A program made the position numbers and the translations under genes. The notes beneath the pieces are model-generated. The model was not told the DNA's origin, searched no databases, and saw only the letters and a list, made by a program, of their open reading frames with translations. This document shows, piece by piece, positions 18,524 to 25,857 of a stretch of 64,000 nt of DNA (positions are counted from its first letter, which is position 1; the number at the start of each line of letters is the position of its first letter). Source of the DNA: VRUE01 sp035605695 (GTDB lineage: Bacteria > Actinomycetota > Thermoleophilia > Solirubrobacterales > 70-9); contig DATNGZ010000016.1 of assembly GCA_035605695.1 (NCBI GenBank), positions 89,393 through 153,392 on the forward strand. Direction: 5' to 3'.

Positions 18524-19498
18524 CTAGACCTCCGGCTCGGTCTCTGGCTGATCTCTTTCGCGAGCGCCGTTGGGCACGAGCTTGGGCTCTCCGCGCTCTG
18601 GGAAGGGGATCTCTATGACGTCGAAGTCGCGGGGGGCGAAGCTCGGCTCGAAAACCTCGCGGGCCTCTTCCAGGACCGTGCCGACGTGGTAGCGAGACGA
18701 GATGTGGACCAGGGCGAGCATTTTCACGTGCGCTTCGCGGGCGACGGAGGCGGCTTGGCCAACGGTTGAGTGGCCGGTGTCGGCCGCTCGCTGCACCTCC
18801 TCCTCGGAAAAGCTTGCGTCGTGGATCAGCAGCTCGGCGTCGGCGGCTGCCTGGACCGTTGAGTGGCACGGAGCCGTGTCTCCCGTCAGCGCGATCGTGC
18901 GGCCAGGGCGAGACTCGCCCATCACCTCGTCCGGACGCACGGGGCCGGATTCGCCCGCCACTTCCTCCCCTCGCTGCAGGGCGGCGAAGGCCGGCCCTTC
19001 GTCGACTCCAAGGCGCTTGGCCGCCTCCGGGTCGAAGCGTCCGGGTCGCTCCTCCTCGATCAGCGTGTAGCCGTGGGCGCGCATGCTGTGCTCGACCGCG
19101 AAGGCGCGCACCTCGGCGTCATCGTGGCGAATCGCGTCGCCGGGTTCCATTTCGACCAGCTCGAGGTCGTAATCGGTGCGGCCGATCAGCCGGCCCAGCG
19201 TCTTGAAGAGGTCGTGCAGGCCGCGCGGCCCGTAGATCGTCAGCGGCTCCTCGCGGGCGGTGAGGTCGTAGGTCTTGAGCAGGCCCGGCAGGCCGAGGAT
19301 GTGGTCGGCGTGAAAGTGGGTGAGGTAGATCTCGTCGACCTGGGCGAGCCCAAGCGAGCGCTGCAGCTGGCGCTGCGTCCCTTCGCCGCAGTCGAACATC
19401 ATCCGCCTGCCCCCTCGGATCAGCATCACGCTCGCGGTCGAGCGCCGCGCCGAGGGGACCGAGCCCCCTGTGCCGAGAAAGATCGCCGAGAGATCCAT
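18524..19498 (-). CDS. rnz: Ribonuclease Z (tRNA 3'-processing)
   Basis: Metallo-beta-lactamase-fold endonuclease that removes the 3' trailer of tRNA precursors lacking an encoded CCA. The zinc motif THFHADHILGLPG is near residues 61-73; later come a conserved His (VEHS), the ALTGDTA Asp and an HISSRYH end motif. The start at ATG 19498 gives MDLSAIFLGTGGSVP, the family N-terminus. At 324 residues it has normal length. It lies next to a tRNA gene that indeed lacks CCA, although on the opposite strand. Confidence 0.93.
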   Translation of the reverse strand: MDLSAIFLGTGGSVPSARRSTASVMLIRGGRRMMFDCGEGTQRQLQRSLGLAQVDEIYLTHFHADHILGLPGLLKTYDLTAREEPLTIYGPRGLHDLFKTLGRLIGRTDYDLELVEMEPGDAIRHDDAEVRAFAVEHSMRAHGYTLIEEERPGRFDPEAAKRLGVDEGPAFAALQRGEEVAGESGPVRPDEVMGESRPGRTIALTGDTAPCHSTVQAAADAELLIHDASFSEEEVQRAADTGHSTVGQAASVAREAHVKMLALVHISSRYHVGTVLEEAREVFEPSFAPRDFDVIEIPFPERGEPKLVPNGARERDQPETEPEV

Positions 19499-19559
19499 GC
19501 GAGCCTGCGAGCCTACGCGACGCGGCGCCTCAGCCACCCAAAGCTAGACTGGCCCCTGA

Positions 19560-19633
19560 GCGCCCGTAGCTCAGCTGGATAGAGCGCCGCCCTCCGGAGG
19601 CGGAGGCCACAGGTTCGAATCCTGTCGGGCGCG
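19560..19633 (+). tRNA. tRNA-Arg (anticodon CCG)
   Basis: A 74-nt cloverleaf. The acceptor stem GCGCCCG pairs with CGGGCGC. The D-arm is GCTC...GAGC, and the anticodon stem CCGCC/GGCGG encloses the loop CTCCGGA with anticodon CCG. The T-arm ACAGG/CCTGT carries TTCGAAT. No CCA is encoded. A TAGACT box at 19545-19550 may be its -10. Confidence 0.96.
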
Positions 19634-19649
19634 TCTCGGCGAGCCTGGA

Positions 19650-20570
19650 TCAGGCGGTCTTGAGCCTAGCCAGCCACTCCTCGCGGTCGAAGTTGGCGGG
19701 CTCGTTTTGCTCGAGGAAGCGCTCGAGCACGGCGATGAAGCGCAGTGGCTGCTCAACCTGGGGTAGATGGCCAGTGCCTTCGAAGATCTCCAGTTGGCTG
19801 CCGGGGAGCATGCGGTGCGCCTCTTCGCCGTGGCGGGCGGGGATGATCGGGTCGCGGGCGCCCCAGATGATTAGGACGGGCACCTCCTCGGCCAGATAGA
19901 GCCGATCCGAGGCCGAGACCTGCTGGCCTTTGGTGCCGACCACGGAGCGGAGGGTCGCGAGGAAGGCCTTGCGGCGCTGCGGGTCGACAAGCGCCGCGTA
20001 ACCGCGCGCTACCTCGGCGACGTCGGGCCCGGGCCGCATCCCAAGCGCGGCCATGCCGCGGCCGATCGCGCTGCCGGCTTTCTCCCCCATGCTTGCCGTT
20101 GCCGCGATGAAGAGATCGGCGCCGGGCAGCGCGGCGGCGCGCAAGACGGGGCTGACCTCCGGCCCGAGGCCACCGCTGGAGACCAACACCAGGCGTTCGA
20201 CCATCTCGGGGAACTGGTAGGCGAACTGCATCGCGATGCCGCCGCCGAGTGAGTGACCGACCAGCGTGGCGCGCTCGTGGCCGAGCGAGAACAGGAGGTC
20301 GCGCAGGCCGGTGGCGAGGTTGCCCAGCGAGTAGTCGCCGGGACCGCCCACCGACATGCCGTGCCCCGGCAGATCAGAGGCTATGACCGTGTGATGAGCT
20401 GCCAGCGGCTCGAGCACATCGCGCCAGTGTTCGGAGCTGACGGCTATGCCGTGAATCATCAGCAGCACCGGTCCTTGGCCGCCGCCCAGATAGCCGATCT
20501 CGCGACCGTGCAGGTCCGCGGTCTTGAAGCTCACGTCTGCCCGCTGGGACGACTTCGCGCGATCGGCCAC
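19650..20570 (-). CDS. Alpha/beta-fold hydrolase
   Basis: Probable serine hydrolase of unknown substrate. The 306 residues show an oxyanion HGIAV segment, the DLPGHGMS loop, the nucleophile elbow GHSLGGG, a late WGARDPIIPA acid strand and GTGHLPQVEQP with the catalytic His. The chosen start is GTG 20570, which has a TACCGT box six bases upstream and avoids overlap with the divergent gene. A longer frame reaching 20699 lacks homology-like content. It is not obviously in an operon. Confidence 0.85.
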   Translation of the reverse strand: MADRAKSSQRADVSFKTADLHGREIGYLGGGQGPVLLMIHGIAVSSEHWRDVLEPLAAHHTVIASDLPGHGMSVGGPGDYSLGNLATGLRDLLFSLGHERATLVGHSLGGGIAMQFAYQFPEMVERLVLVSSGGLGPEVSPVLRAAALPGADLFIAATASMGEKAGSAIGRGMAALGMRPGPDVAEVARGYAALVDPQRRKAFLATLRSVVGTKGQQVSASDRLYLAEEVPVLIIWGARDPIIPARHGEEAHRMLPGSQLEIFEGTGHLPQVEQPLRFIAVLERFLEQNEPANFDREEWLARLKTA

Positions 20571-20644
20571 GCACGTACGGTAGCTAGGCGCCCGGGCGGC
20601 GGATGCCGGCGTATCCGCTGCCGCTTCCAATACTGTCGCGCCCG

Positions 20645-21355
20645 ATGGCCGACGAGAAGCAAATTCGCCCGCCGCGCGGGGCCTTGGTCGTGATCGCAAT
20701 CGGTCTGCTCGCGACCCTGGCAGCAGCGGTGCTCAGCACCGATAAGCCAATCGGGGCAGCGACGCTGGAGTGGGTCGAAGATGCGCCGATGTCCAGCTCG
20801 AAACCGGTCGCAATCCCTGGCGGGGGAGAGATGGGCCTCTCGAAAGCAGAAATTCGCTCAACCGAACCCAACGTCAGCGACTACACCCTCTTCCGGGTCT
20901 CGGCGGTGCTGACCATTGACGCCGGTTCCGCGGTCGGACGGGGGCGCCTGAGCTGCGCGGTCCACGTGCCACGGCCAGCGCTAATTGCGCAGACCTCGAA
21001 GAGCCGCGCCGCCTACCCGCGCTCCAGCGAAGACCTCTTCGAACAGGAGACGTCCGAAACCTCCTTGGTCGAGTTCAGCTCGCACAGCACCGACCTCGCC
21101 TCGGTTGAAGTCAGCGATGTCATCGGCGAGCGCTACACGACCGAGAAAGGCATTGTCGTCGAGTGGGCGCCCTACCGGGATGGGCAGCAGGTCTGGAAAT
21201 TGGGCTTCCCCAACGGTCGTCCGACCGAGGACCTGAAGCTGCCCTTCGTCTCGATCTGGCGCACCACCGCGACGCCGGCTGCCCGCATGGCCTGCACGAT
21301 TGAGACCGCTGCGGGCTCGGCCACGGTCCGCACCGCCGGCTCGTTGCGCAGCTAG
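20645..21355 (+). CDS. Hypothetical protein with one N-terminal membrane anchor
   Basis: I do not recognise the family. The 236-residue product starts with a short polar stretch, then a single hydrophobic helix (about residues 12-30, GALVVIAIGLLATLAAAVL) and a mostly beta-rich exported domain containing two Cys residues that could form a disulfide. The start at ATG 20645 is preceded by a TACTGT box and no Shine-Dalgarno; an in-frame ATG 14 codons upstream is possible. It is divergent from the hydrolase gene and converges on the SRAP gene. Confidence 0.65.
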   Translation: MADEKQIRPPRGALVVIAIGLLATLAAAVLSTDKPIGAATLEWVEDAPMSSSKPVAIPGGGEMGLSKAEIRSTEPNVSDYTLFRVSAVLTIDAGSAVGRGRLSCAVHVPRPALIAQTSKSRAAYPRSSEDLFEQETSETSLVEFSSHSTDLASVEVSDVIGERYTTEKGIVVEWAPYRDGQQVWKLGFPNGRPTEDLKLPFVSIWRTTATPAARMACTIETAAGSATVRTAGSLRS

Positions 21356-22149
21356 GGCGCGACGAGCAGCTCGGGACCTTCCTCGCTGCCTTTGCCGACC
21401 TTGTTCAGCTTCGGGTTGGCGGGGGCGCTGTCCATCCGATTGGCCGGCAGCGGTGCGCACATCGCGACCGCGTCCTCGAGCTCGAGGTCCGGCCGCAGCC
21501 AGGCGGCTTCAGCCTCGGGCCCCGGCAGGATCGCCGGCATCCGGTTATGGACCTTGGCGACCAGCTCGTTCGGGGTCGTGGTGACGATCGTGCAGCTGTA
21601 GAGCCAGCCGTCGTCAAAGCCACGGTCCTCGGGGTCCTCCCACTCCTTGCGGGTGCAGAGGCCGGCGAAGGCGAAGGGCTCTCCCCCGTCGACCGTGAAG
21701 CGCCAGGGTTGGCGCGGCTGCTTGGGGTCCTCGGCCTTCATCCACTCGTAAAAGCCGTCGGCGACGATTAGGCAGCGGTGGCGAAACTTGCCGACCAGAG
21801 GTGAGTAGGCGCGGCTGGAGCTGAGGTTCTCGGCCTTGGCGTTGATCATCCGGTAGCCGACTTTGAGGTCCTTGGCCCAGCGTGGCACCAGCCCCCAGCG
21901 CATCAGCCGTGCCTCGCGCTCGCCCTGCGCTGCCTCCTCGGGGTCCGGCGAGGAGCGCACCGTCAGAACCTCCTGGCTGGGAGCGACGTTGAAGCGCCCC
22001 AGCGCCGACTCGACCTTTTTCACCCGCTCCTTTGAGGGCGGTGGCGCCTTACCGTCCGAGTTCCGCTCCAGCGCCTTCTCCAGCTCGACCTGGAACTTGT
22101 CGGCGATCTGCTTCGAGTTTTTTGCAGTGACCGTGAATCGTCCGCACAT
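21352..22149 (-). CDS. SRAP-domain protein (HMCES/YedK-like abasic-site crosslinker)
   Basis: YedK/HMCES proteins covalently trap abasic sites in single-stranded DNA through the Cys exposed after Met removal. The protein begins MCGRFTV, giving the required Cys2. Other family motifs are RWGLVPRWAKD, INAKAEN, RCLIVADGFYEW and HNRMPAIL with the active-site His and Glu. At 265 residues it is slightly longer than E. coli YedK (222 aa) because of an insert near residues 20-50. Its 3' end overlaps that of the upstream convergent gene by four bases. Confidence 0.92.
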   Translation of the reverse strand: MCGRFTVTAKNSKQIADKFQVELEKALERNSDGKAPPPSKERVKKVESALGRFNVAPSQEVLTVRSSPDPEEAAQGEREARLMRWGLVPRWAKDLKVGYRMINAKAENLSSSRAYSPLVGKFRHRCLIVADGFYEWMKAEDPKQPRQPWRFTVDGGEPFAFAGLCTRKEWEDPEDRGFDDGWLYSCTIVTTTPNELVAKVHNRMPAILPGPEAEAAWLRPDLELEDAVAMCAPLPANRMDSAPANPKLNKVGKGSEEGPELLVAP

Positions 22150-22151
22150 GG

Positions 22152-23150
22152 CTAAGCGGAAACCTTTGCAGGGCGGGCAGCCGGGTGCTCTCTATACCAG
22201 TCGAGGGTGTCTTTTAGACCCTCGGCAAGGCCAACCGCCGGCCGCCAGCCAGTTAGCTTGCGCAGCTTGGTCGAGTCGACGAACTGGCGGTCGATCTCGC
22301 CCTCGGGCGTGCCGCTGCTGAGGTATTCGGGCTCGATACCCGTGCCCGCCGCTGCGGCGATCAGCTCGACCACCTCGCGGACCGAGTGCGGGCGCTCGCC
22401 GCCGGCGTTGAAGGCCTCTCCCCTCGCTCCCTCTCCGTCGAGCGCGGCGGCGATCGCCAGGTAGGCGGAGACGGCGTCGTCGACGTGGAGGAAGTCGCGC
22501 TCGGGGCTGCCGTCGGAGCGGATCAGCGGCGGGCGCCCTTCGAGCACCGCGATCGTCGTCTCAGGGATCAGGCGGGAGAAGTTGAGGTCACCGCCGCCGT
22601 AGATGTTGGCGAAGCGGGTGACCGCCAGCGGCACGCCGTAAGCGCTGGCGTAACTGCGGGCGATGATGTCGGCGGCGGCCTTGCTGGCATCGTAGGGGTA
22701 GGCGGCCCGCAGCGGGAAGTCCTCCCGGTAAGGCAGCTCAGGGCTGGAGCCGTAGGCCTTGTCTGAAGAAGCGAAGACGACTCGCTCCACCGCGTGCTCG
22801 CGGCAGGCCTCGAAGACGTTCCAGGCGCCGCGCACGTTGACCTCGAGCGTCTCCACCGGCGAGGAGCGGGCGACGCCGACGATCGTTTGCGCCGCCAGGT
22901 GGAAGACGGAGTCGCAACCGGCGACCGCGCCCGAGACGGCCTCGGCTTCACGCAAATCGCCCTCGGCAAGCTCGACCTCCTCGCGCAGTCCGAGCAGGTC
23001 GAGGGCGGAGCGGCGCGGACCGCCGACATCGGCAAGCCGCGGATCGGGCCGGTCGAGCACGCGCACCTCATCGCCGCGGGCCAGCAGCGCCCTCACCAGG
23101 TGCGAGGCGACGAACCCATGCGCCCCCGTCACCAAGACACGGCCACTCAT
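22152..23150 (-). CDS. NDP-sugar 4,6-dehydratase/epimerase, probably acting on CDP-glucose
   Basis: Short-chain dehydrogenase of the extended NDP-sugar family. The NAD-binding motif GAHGFVASHL is at residues 8-17, catalytic Ser is in SSDKAYG and YxxxK in YPYDASKAAADI. An RDFLHVDDAV substrate segment follows. The SSDKAYG-type motif and the neighbouring cytidylyltransferase suggest an RfbG-like CDP-glucose 4,6-dehydratase; another NDP-sugar epimerase is possible. It is transcribed after rfbF, separated by the second palindromic element. Confidence 0.75.
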   Translation of the reverse strand: MSGRVLVTGAHGFVASHLVRALLARGDEVRVLDRPDPRLADVGGPRRSALDLLGLREEVELAEGDLREAEAVSGAVAGCDSVFHLAAQTIVGVARSSPVETLEVNVRGAWNVFEACREHAVERVVFASSDKAYGSSPELPYREDFPLRAAYPYDASKAAADIIARSYASAYGVPLAVTRFANIYGGGDLNFSRLIPETTIAVLEGRPPLIRSDGSPERDFLHVDDAVSAYLAIAAALDGEGARGEAFNAGGERPHSVREVVELIAAAAGTGIEPEYLSSGTPEGEIDRQFVDSTKLRKLTGWRPAVGLAEGLKDTLDWYREHPAARPAKVSA

Positions 23151-23159
23151 CTCCCACTC

Positions 23160-23215
23160 CCGTTCCAGTGCGCTTTATGTACCCCTGGGGTCCAAAAGGC
23201 GCACCGGAAGCTCAT
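23160..23215. repeat. Dispersed palindromic intergenic element, copy 2
   Basis: The arms TTCCAGTG (23163-23170) and CACCGGAA (23202-23209) form a stem with one G-T pair on the minus strand, extended inward by CGC/GCG and CCCC/GGGG. It differs from copy 1 at about six of 56 positions. It contains the stop codon of the cytidylyltransferase gene and ends about ten bases before the dehydratase ATG. Confidence 0.75.
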
Positions 23216-23952
23216 TGGGCCGCCACTCCACTCGCTGCCCAGGTGGGCCAAGGGGCGGCACCGGAAGACCAGAGGTCGTTGAGCACGACCGCGTCCTTAT
23301 AGGTGTCCATGCAATCCCAGAAGCCCTCGTGGCGGAACGCCGCCAACTGCCCATCAGCCGCGAGGCGCTCGAGCGGCTCACGCTCGAGCACGCTCTCCTC
23401 GCCGATGTAATCGAGCGCACCGGGCTCGAAGCAGAAGAACCCCCCGTTGATCCAGTGCTCACTGCGCGGCTTCTCGACAAAGCCCTCGACTTTGCCCTCG
23501 TCGTCGAGTTTCGCGACTCCCCATTGGAGGTGCGGCTGGACCACCGTCACCGTGATGAGAGCCTCGTGCGCCCGGTGGAACTCGAGCAGCGCACCGAGGT
23601 CGATATCGGCGACGCCGTCGGCATAGGTGGCGCAAAAGCTCTCCCCACCAAGCTGCTCACTCAGGCGCGCGATCCGTCCGCCCGTCGGCGTATCGAGACC
23701 AGTATCGACGCACTCCACCTCCACCCCACCAGGCCAGCTCTCCCCGGCGACGAACTCCTCCACCATCTCGCCCAGATATCCCGTCGCAAGCACAAACCGC
23801 TCAAACCCCTGCGCCGCGTAGATCCCGATCACATGCCAAAGAATCGGCCGCCCCCCAATCTCAACCAGCGCCTTGGGAACGGTCTCCGTCCGCTCCCGCA
23901 GCCTCGTGCCGCGACCTCCGCAGAGGATCGCGACCGGGGGCTTAGCGGTCAT
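23212..23952 (-). CDS. rfbF: Glucose-1-phosphate cytidylyltransferase
   Basis: Forms CDP-glucose from CTP and glucose 1-phosphate, the entry to CDP-derived deoxysugars. The nucleotide-binding GGRGTRLRERT motif is near the N-terminus, with the YADGVADID metal motif and the RfbF-type C-terminal segment GFWDCMDTYKD followed by LNDLW. At 246 residues it has normal length. Its ATG lies inside one arm of a 21-bp inverted repeat. The neighbouring dehydratase would use its product. Confidence 0.85.
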   Translation of the reverse strand: MTAKPPVAILCGGRGTRLRERTETVPKALVEIGGRPILWHVIGIYAAQGFERFVLATGYLGEMVEEFVAGESWPGGVEVECVDTGLDTPTGGRIARLSEQLGGESFCATYADGVADIDLGALLEFHRAHEALITVTVVQPHLQWGVAKLDDEGKVEGFVEKPRSEHWINGGFFCFEPGALDYIGEESVLEREPLERLAADGQLAAFRHEGFWDCMDTYKDAVVLNDLWSSGAAPWPTWAASGVAAQ

Positions 23953-24060
23953 CCCGGTAGGGGTGGAGCGTCTTGTACTTTTTGGGCATCCATCCCTGAG
24001 GCGACAGCAAGTCCGTCTCCATCCAAAAAGTTAAGCGGAACCCCTACCGGGATGACCGCT
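23944..24060. repeat. 21-bp perfect inverted repeat spanning cysO end and rfbF start
   Basis: The arms 23944-23964 and 24040-24060 are exact reverse complements around a 75-base centre. A nested 9-bp pair, ACTTTTTGG (23977-23985) and CCAAAAAGT (24023-24031), lies inside. The left arm contains the rfbF ATG (23950-23952), and the right arm touches the cysO stop. A 26-codon frame (24022-23942, minus strand) crosses the element and overlaps the rfbF start. It has no clear ribosome binding site, and I do not call it as a gene. Confidence 0.85.
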
Positions 24061-24332
24061 CAACCACCAGCAACGGCGGGCAGAATCGTCACCTCGGCAC
24101 CATCGTCGATCTGCGTGTCGAGACCCTCCTGGAAGCGGATGTCCTCGCCGCTGACGTAGACGTTGACGAAGCGGCGCAGGTCGCCGTCCTGGGTGATCCG
24201 CTCGCGCAGGGTGCCGTGGGCCTCGAAGACGGCGTCGAGAACCTCGCCGACGGTGGAGCCGGTGACGTCGAGCTCGGCCTCCCCCCCGGTCGCCGCGCGC
24301 AGCTGGGTCGGGATCTTCACGGTGACTGACAT
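24060..24332 (-). CDS. cysO: CysO/ThiS/MoaD-family sulfur carrier protein
   Basis: Small ubiquitin-fold protein whose C-terminal Gly-Gly is converted to a thiocarboxylate that donates sulfide. The 90 residues end in ILPAVAGG, the same ending I recall for mycobacterial CysO, and the central RRFVNVYVSGEDIRF strand also resembles it. Its ATG overlaps the stop of the upstream thrC-like gene (TGATG), so translation is probably coupled. In mycobacteria CysO works with CysM and Mec; neither is present here. The partner enzyme may be the adjacent thrC-like protein, under SAM control. Confidence 0.88.
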   Translation of the reverse strand: MSVTVKIPTQLRAATGGEAELDVTGSTVGEVLDAVFEAHGTLRERITQDGDLRRFVNVYVSGEDIRFQEGLDTQIDDGAEVTILPAVAGG

Positions 24333-25564
24333 CAGACGGTTACCTCCTGGCGGAACTCGGACTCGAAACTGTCGAGGTCGGGGTCGATCTCGTGCATGCG
24401 GAACCTATCGCGGGTCGCGTCGAGCGTCTTCAGTCCCTCGCCGGTGATGTAGACGACGACGCGCTCGCCCGCGGCGATCTCGCCGCGGGCGGCCAGCTTC
24501 CTTAGGACGCCGATGGTGACGCCGCCCGCGGTCTCGGTGAAAATCCCAGTCGTCTCGGCCAGCAGGCTGATCCCGTCGCGAATCTCGGCGTCGGTGACGG
24601 AATCGACCCCGCCCTTGGTGCGCCGTGCCTGCTCGACCGCGTAGGGACCATCGGCCGGGTCGCCGATTGCGAGGCTCTTGGCGATCGTCTCCGGCCGCTG
24701 CGGCTTGCAGACGTCCCAGCCTTCGGCGAAGGCGGTGGCGACGGGGCTGCAACCCTCGGCCTGGGCGCCGTTGAAGACCGGCAGCGAGCCCTCGACCAGG
24801 CCGATGTCGAGCCACTCCTGGAAACCGCGACCGACCTTGGTGAAGAGCGAACCGGAGGCGATCGGGCAGACGACCCGGTCGGGCAGCTCCCAGCCGAGCT
24901 GCTCCGCCGTCTCGTAGGCGAGCGTCTTCGAGCCCTCGGCGTAGTAGGGGCGCAGGTTGACGTTGACGAAGGCCCAGGGTCGGGTTTCGGCGAGCTGGGT
25001 GCAGAGCCGGTTGACGTCGTCGTAGTTGCCGCGCACGCCGACCAGGTTGGTGCCGTAGATGCCGGTGGCGAGCAGCTTCTGCTCCTCGAGGTTGGCGGGG
25101 ACGAAGACGTAGGACTTGAGCCCGGCGGCGGCGGCGTGGGCGGCAACGGCGTTGGCGAGGTTGCCGGTCGAGGCGCAGGCGACGGTGTCGAAGCCCAGCT
25201 CCTGCGCCTTGGCGACGGCGACGGCGACGACCCGGTCCTTGAAGGAGTGGGTCGGGTTGGCGGCGTCGTTCTTGATCCAGAGCTCGGCGTCGAGGCCGAG
25301 GCGTTCGGCGAGCCGGTCGGCGCGCAGCAGCGGCGTCAGTCCCGGCTCGAGCGGATCCCCGGGGCGCCCCTCGAAGGGCAGGAAGTCGGCGTAGCGCCAG
25401 ATTCCCTGCGAGCCGGCCTGGATCTTGCGCTTGGTCTCGGCCGGGTCCAGTCCCGAGTGGTCATAAGCCACTTCGAGCGGACCAAAGCAGTTCTCACAAG
25501 CGAAATGAGCACCGAGGTCGTAGGTCGCCCTGCACTCCTTGCACTTCAAGCTCTCTATTGCCAT
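24332..25564 (-). CDS. thrC: Threonine-synthase-like PLP enzyme under SAM riboswitch
   Basis: Fold-type II PLP enzyme; by family it converts O-phosphohomoserine to threonine. The N-terminus has a zinc-ribbon-like pair of Cys motifs (CKEC and CENC), followed by the PLP Lys in THSFKDR, the STGNLA phosphate-binding loop and a GSLF(T/S) segment. The start at ATG 25564 is supported by AAGGAAG seven bases upstream; the longer frame to 25720 reads through the riboswitch and is false. At 410 residues it has normal length. SAM control and the coupled cysO gene raise the possibility of a homocysteine-forming role. Confidence 0.85.
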   Translation of the reverse strand: MAIESLKCKECRATYDLGAHFACENCFGPLEVAYDHSGLDPAETKRKIQAGSQGIWRYADFLPFEGRPGDPLEPGLTPLLRADRLAERLGLDAELWIKNDAANPTHSFKDRVVAVAVAKAQELGFDTVACASTGNLANAVAAHAAAAGLKSYVFVPANLEEQKLLATGIYGTNLVGVRGNYDDVNRLCTQLAETRPWAFVNVNLRPYYAEGSKTLAYETAEQLGWELPDRVVCPIASGSLFTKVGRGFQEWLDIGLVEGSLPVFNGAQAEGCSPVATAFAEGWDVCKPQRPETIAKSLAIGDPADGPYAVEQARRTKGGVDSVTDAEIRDGISLLAETTGIFTETAGGVTIGVLRKLAARGEIAAGERVVVYITGEGLKTLDATRDRFRMHEIDPDLDSFESEFRQEVTV

Positions 25565-25591
25565 CCGATCTTCCTTTTTGTTACCGCCAAC

Positions 25592-25623
25592 AAAAAAACC
25601 TCCGCCTTTTTGTGGGGCAGAGG
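25592..25623 (-). terminator. Intrinsic terminator of the SAM riboswitch
   Basis: On the minus strand the arms CCTCTGCC (25616-25623) and GGCGGAGG (25599-25606) pair fully with one G-T, followed by seven T residues (25592-25598). It lies 16 bases downstream of the aptamer and before the thrC ribosome binding site. This is the normal expression platform of a transcription-OFF SAM-I switch. A GTCCGATCGGAC palindrome between aptamer and terminator may take part in switching. Confidence 0.85.
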
Positions 25624-25639
25624 TCCGATCGGACTTTCC

Positions 25640-25751
25640 CCACATCTTCCAGGTCGCGAGACCTGCTGGAGTTGGCACCTCCCTCGAATCTGAGATCCGA
25701 GGCGGTTGCCGGGGTTTCATCGGGCCAGTCCCTCCACCCCTCTAGATGTGG
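25640..25751 (-). ncRNA. SAM-I (S-box) riboswitch
   Basis: The 112-nt aptamer is closed by a perfect P1 stem (CCACATCT, 25744-25751, with AGATGTGG, 25640-25647). The conserved core is visible in order: GGAGGGACTGGCCC, GATGAAACCCCGGCAACC, a P3 hairpin CCTCGGATC/GATTCGAGG, GGTGCCAACTCC and a P4 hairpin CAGGTC/GACCTG. These are hallmark S-box elements. It precedes the thrC-like/cysO pair and is followed by a terminator, so high SAM should switch the pair off. Confidence 0.93.
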
Positions 25752-25857
25752 CGCTTATGTAGGCATGAACCTTACCAGGGGCATTCCCGGTCAGCCAATA
25801 CGGAGGTCGACGGCTAACCTAGTGCGGCTATGCCCGACGAGACGATGAGCGTGAACG

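Noticed and set aside
23942..24022. 26-codon minus-strand frame inside the inverted repeat, overlapping the rfbF start
   Set aside because: No ribosome binding site and no comparative support; kept only as a note to the inverted-repeat finding.
23944..24060. Insertion sequence or MITE terminal repeats
   Set aside because: No flanking target duplication is visible and there is no transposase; the origin remains open, so I report only the inverted repeat.
22759..24159. 466-codon plus-strand frame opposite the dehydratase, cytidylyltransferase and cysO genes
   Set aside because: It crosses three real genes on the other strand and the inverted repeat, with low-complexity composition and no family similarity.
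25565..25720. In-frame 52-codon N-terminal extension of the thrC-like protein
   Set aside because: It translates through the SAM riboswitch and its terminator; the true ATG at 25564 has a good ribosome binding site and the family N-terminus.
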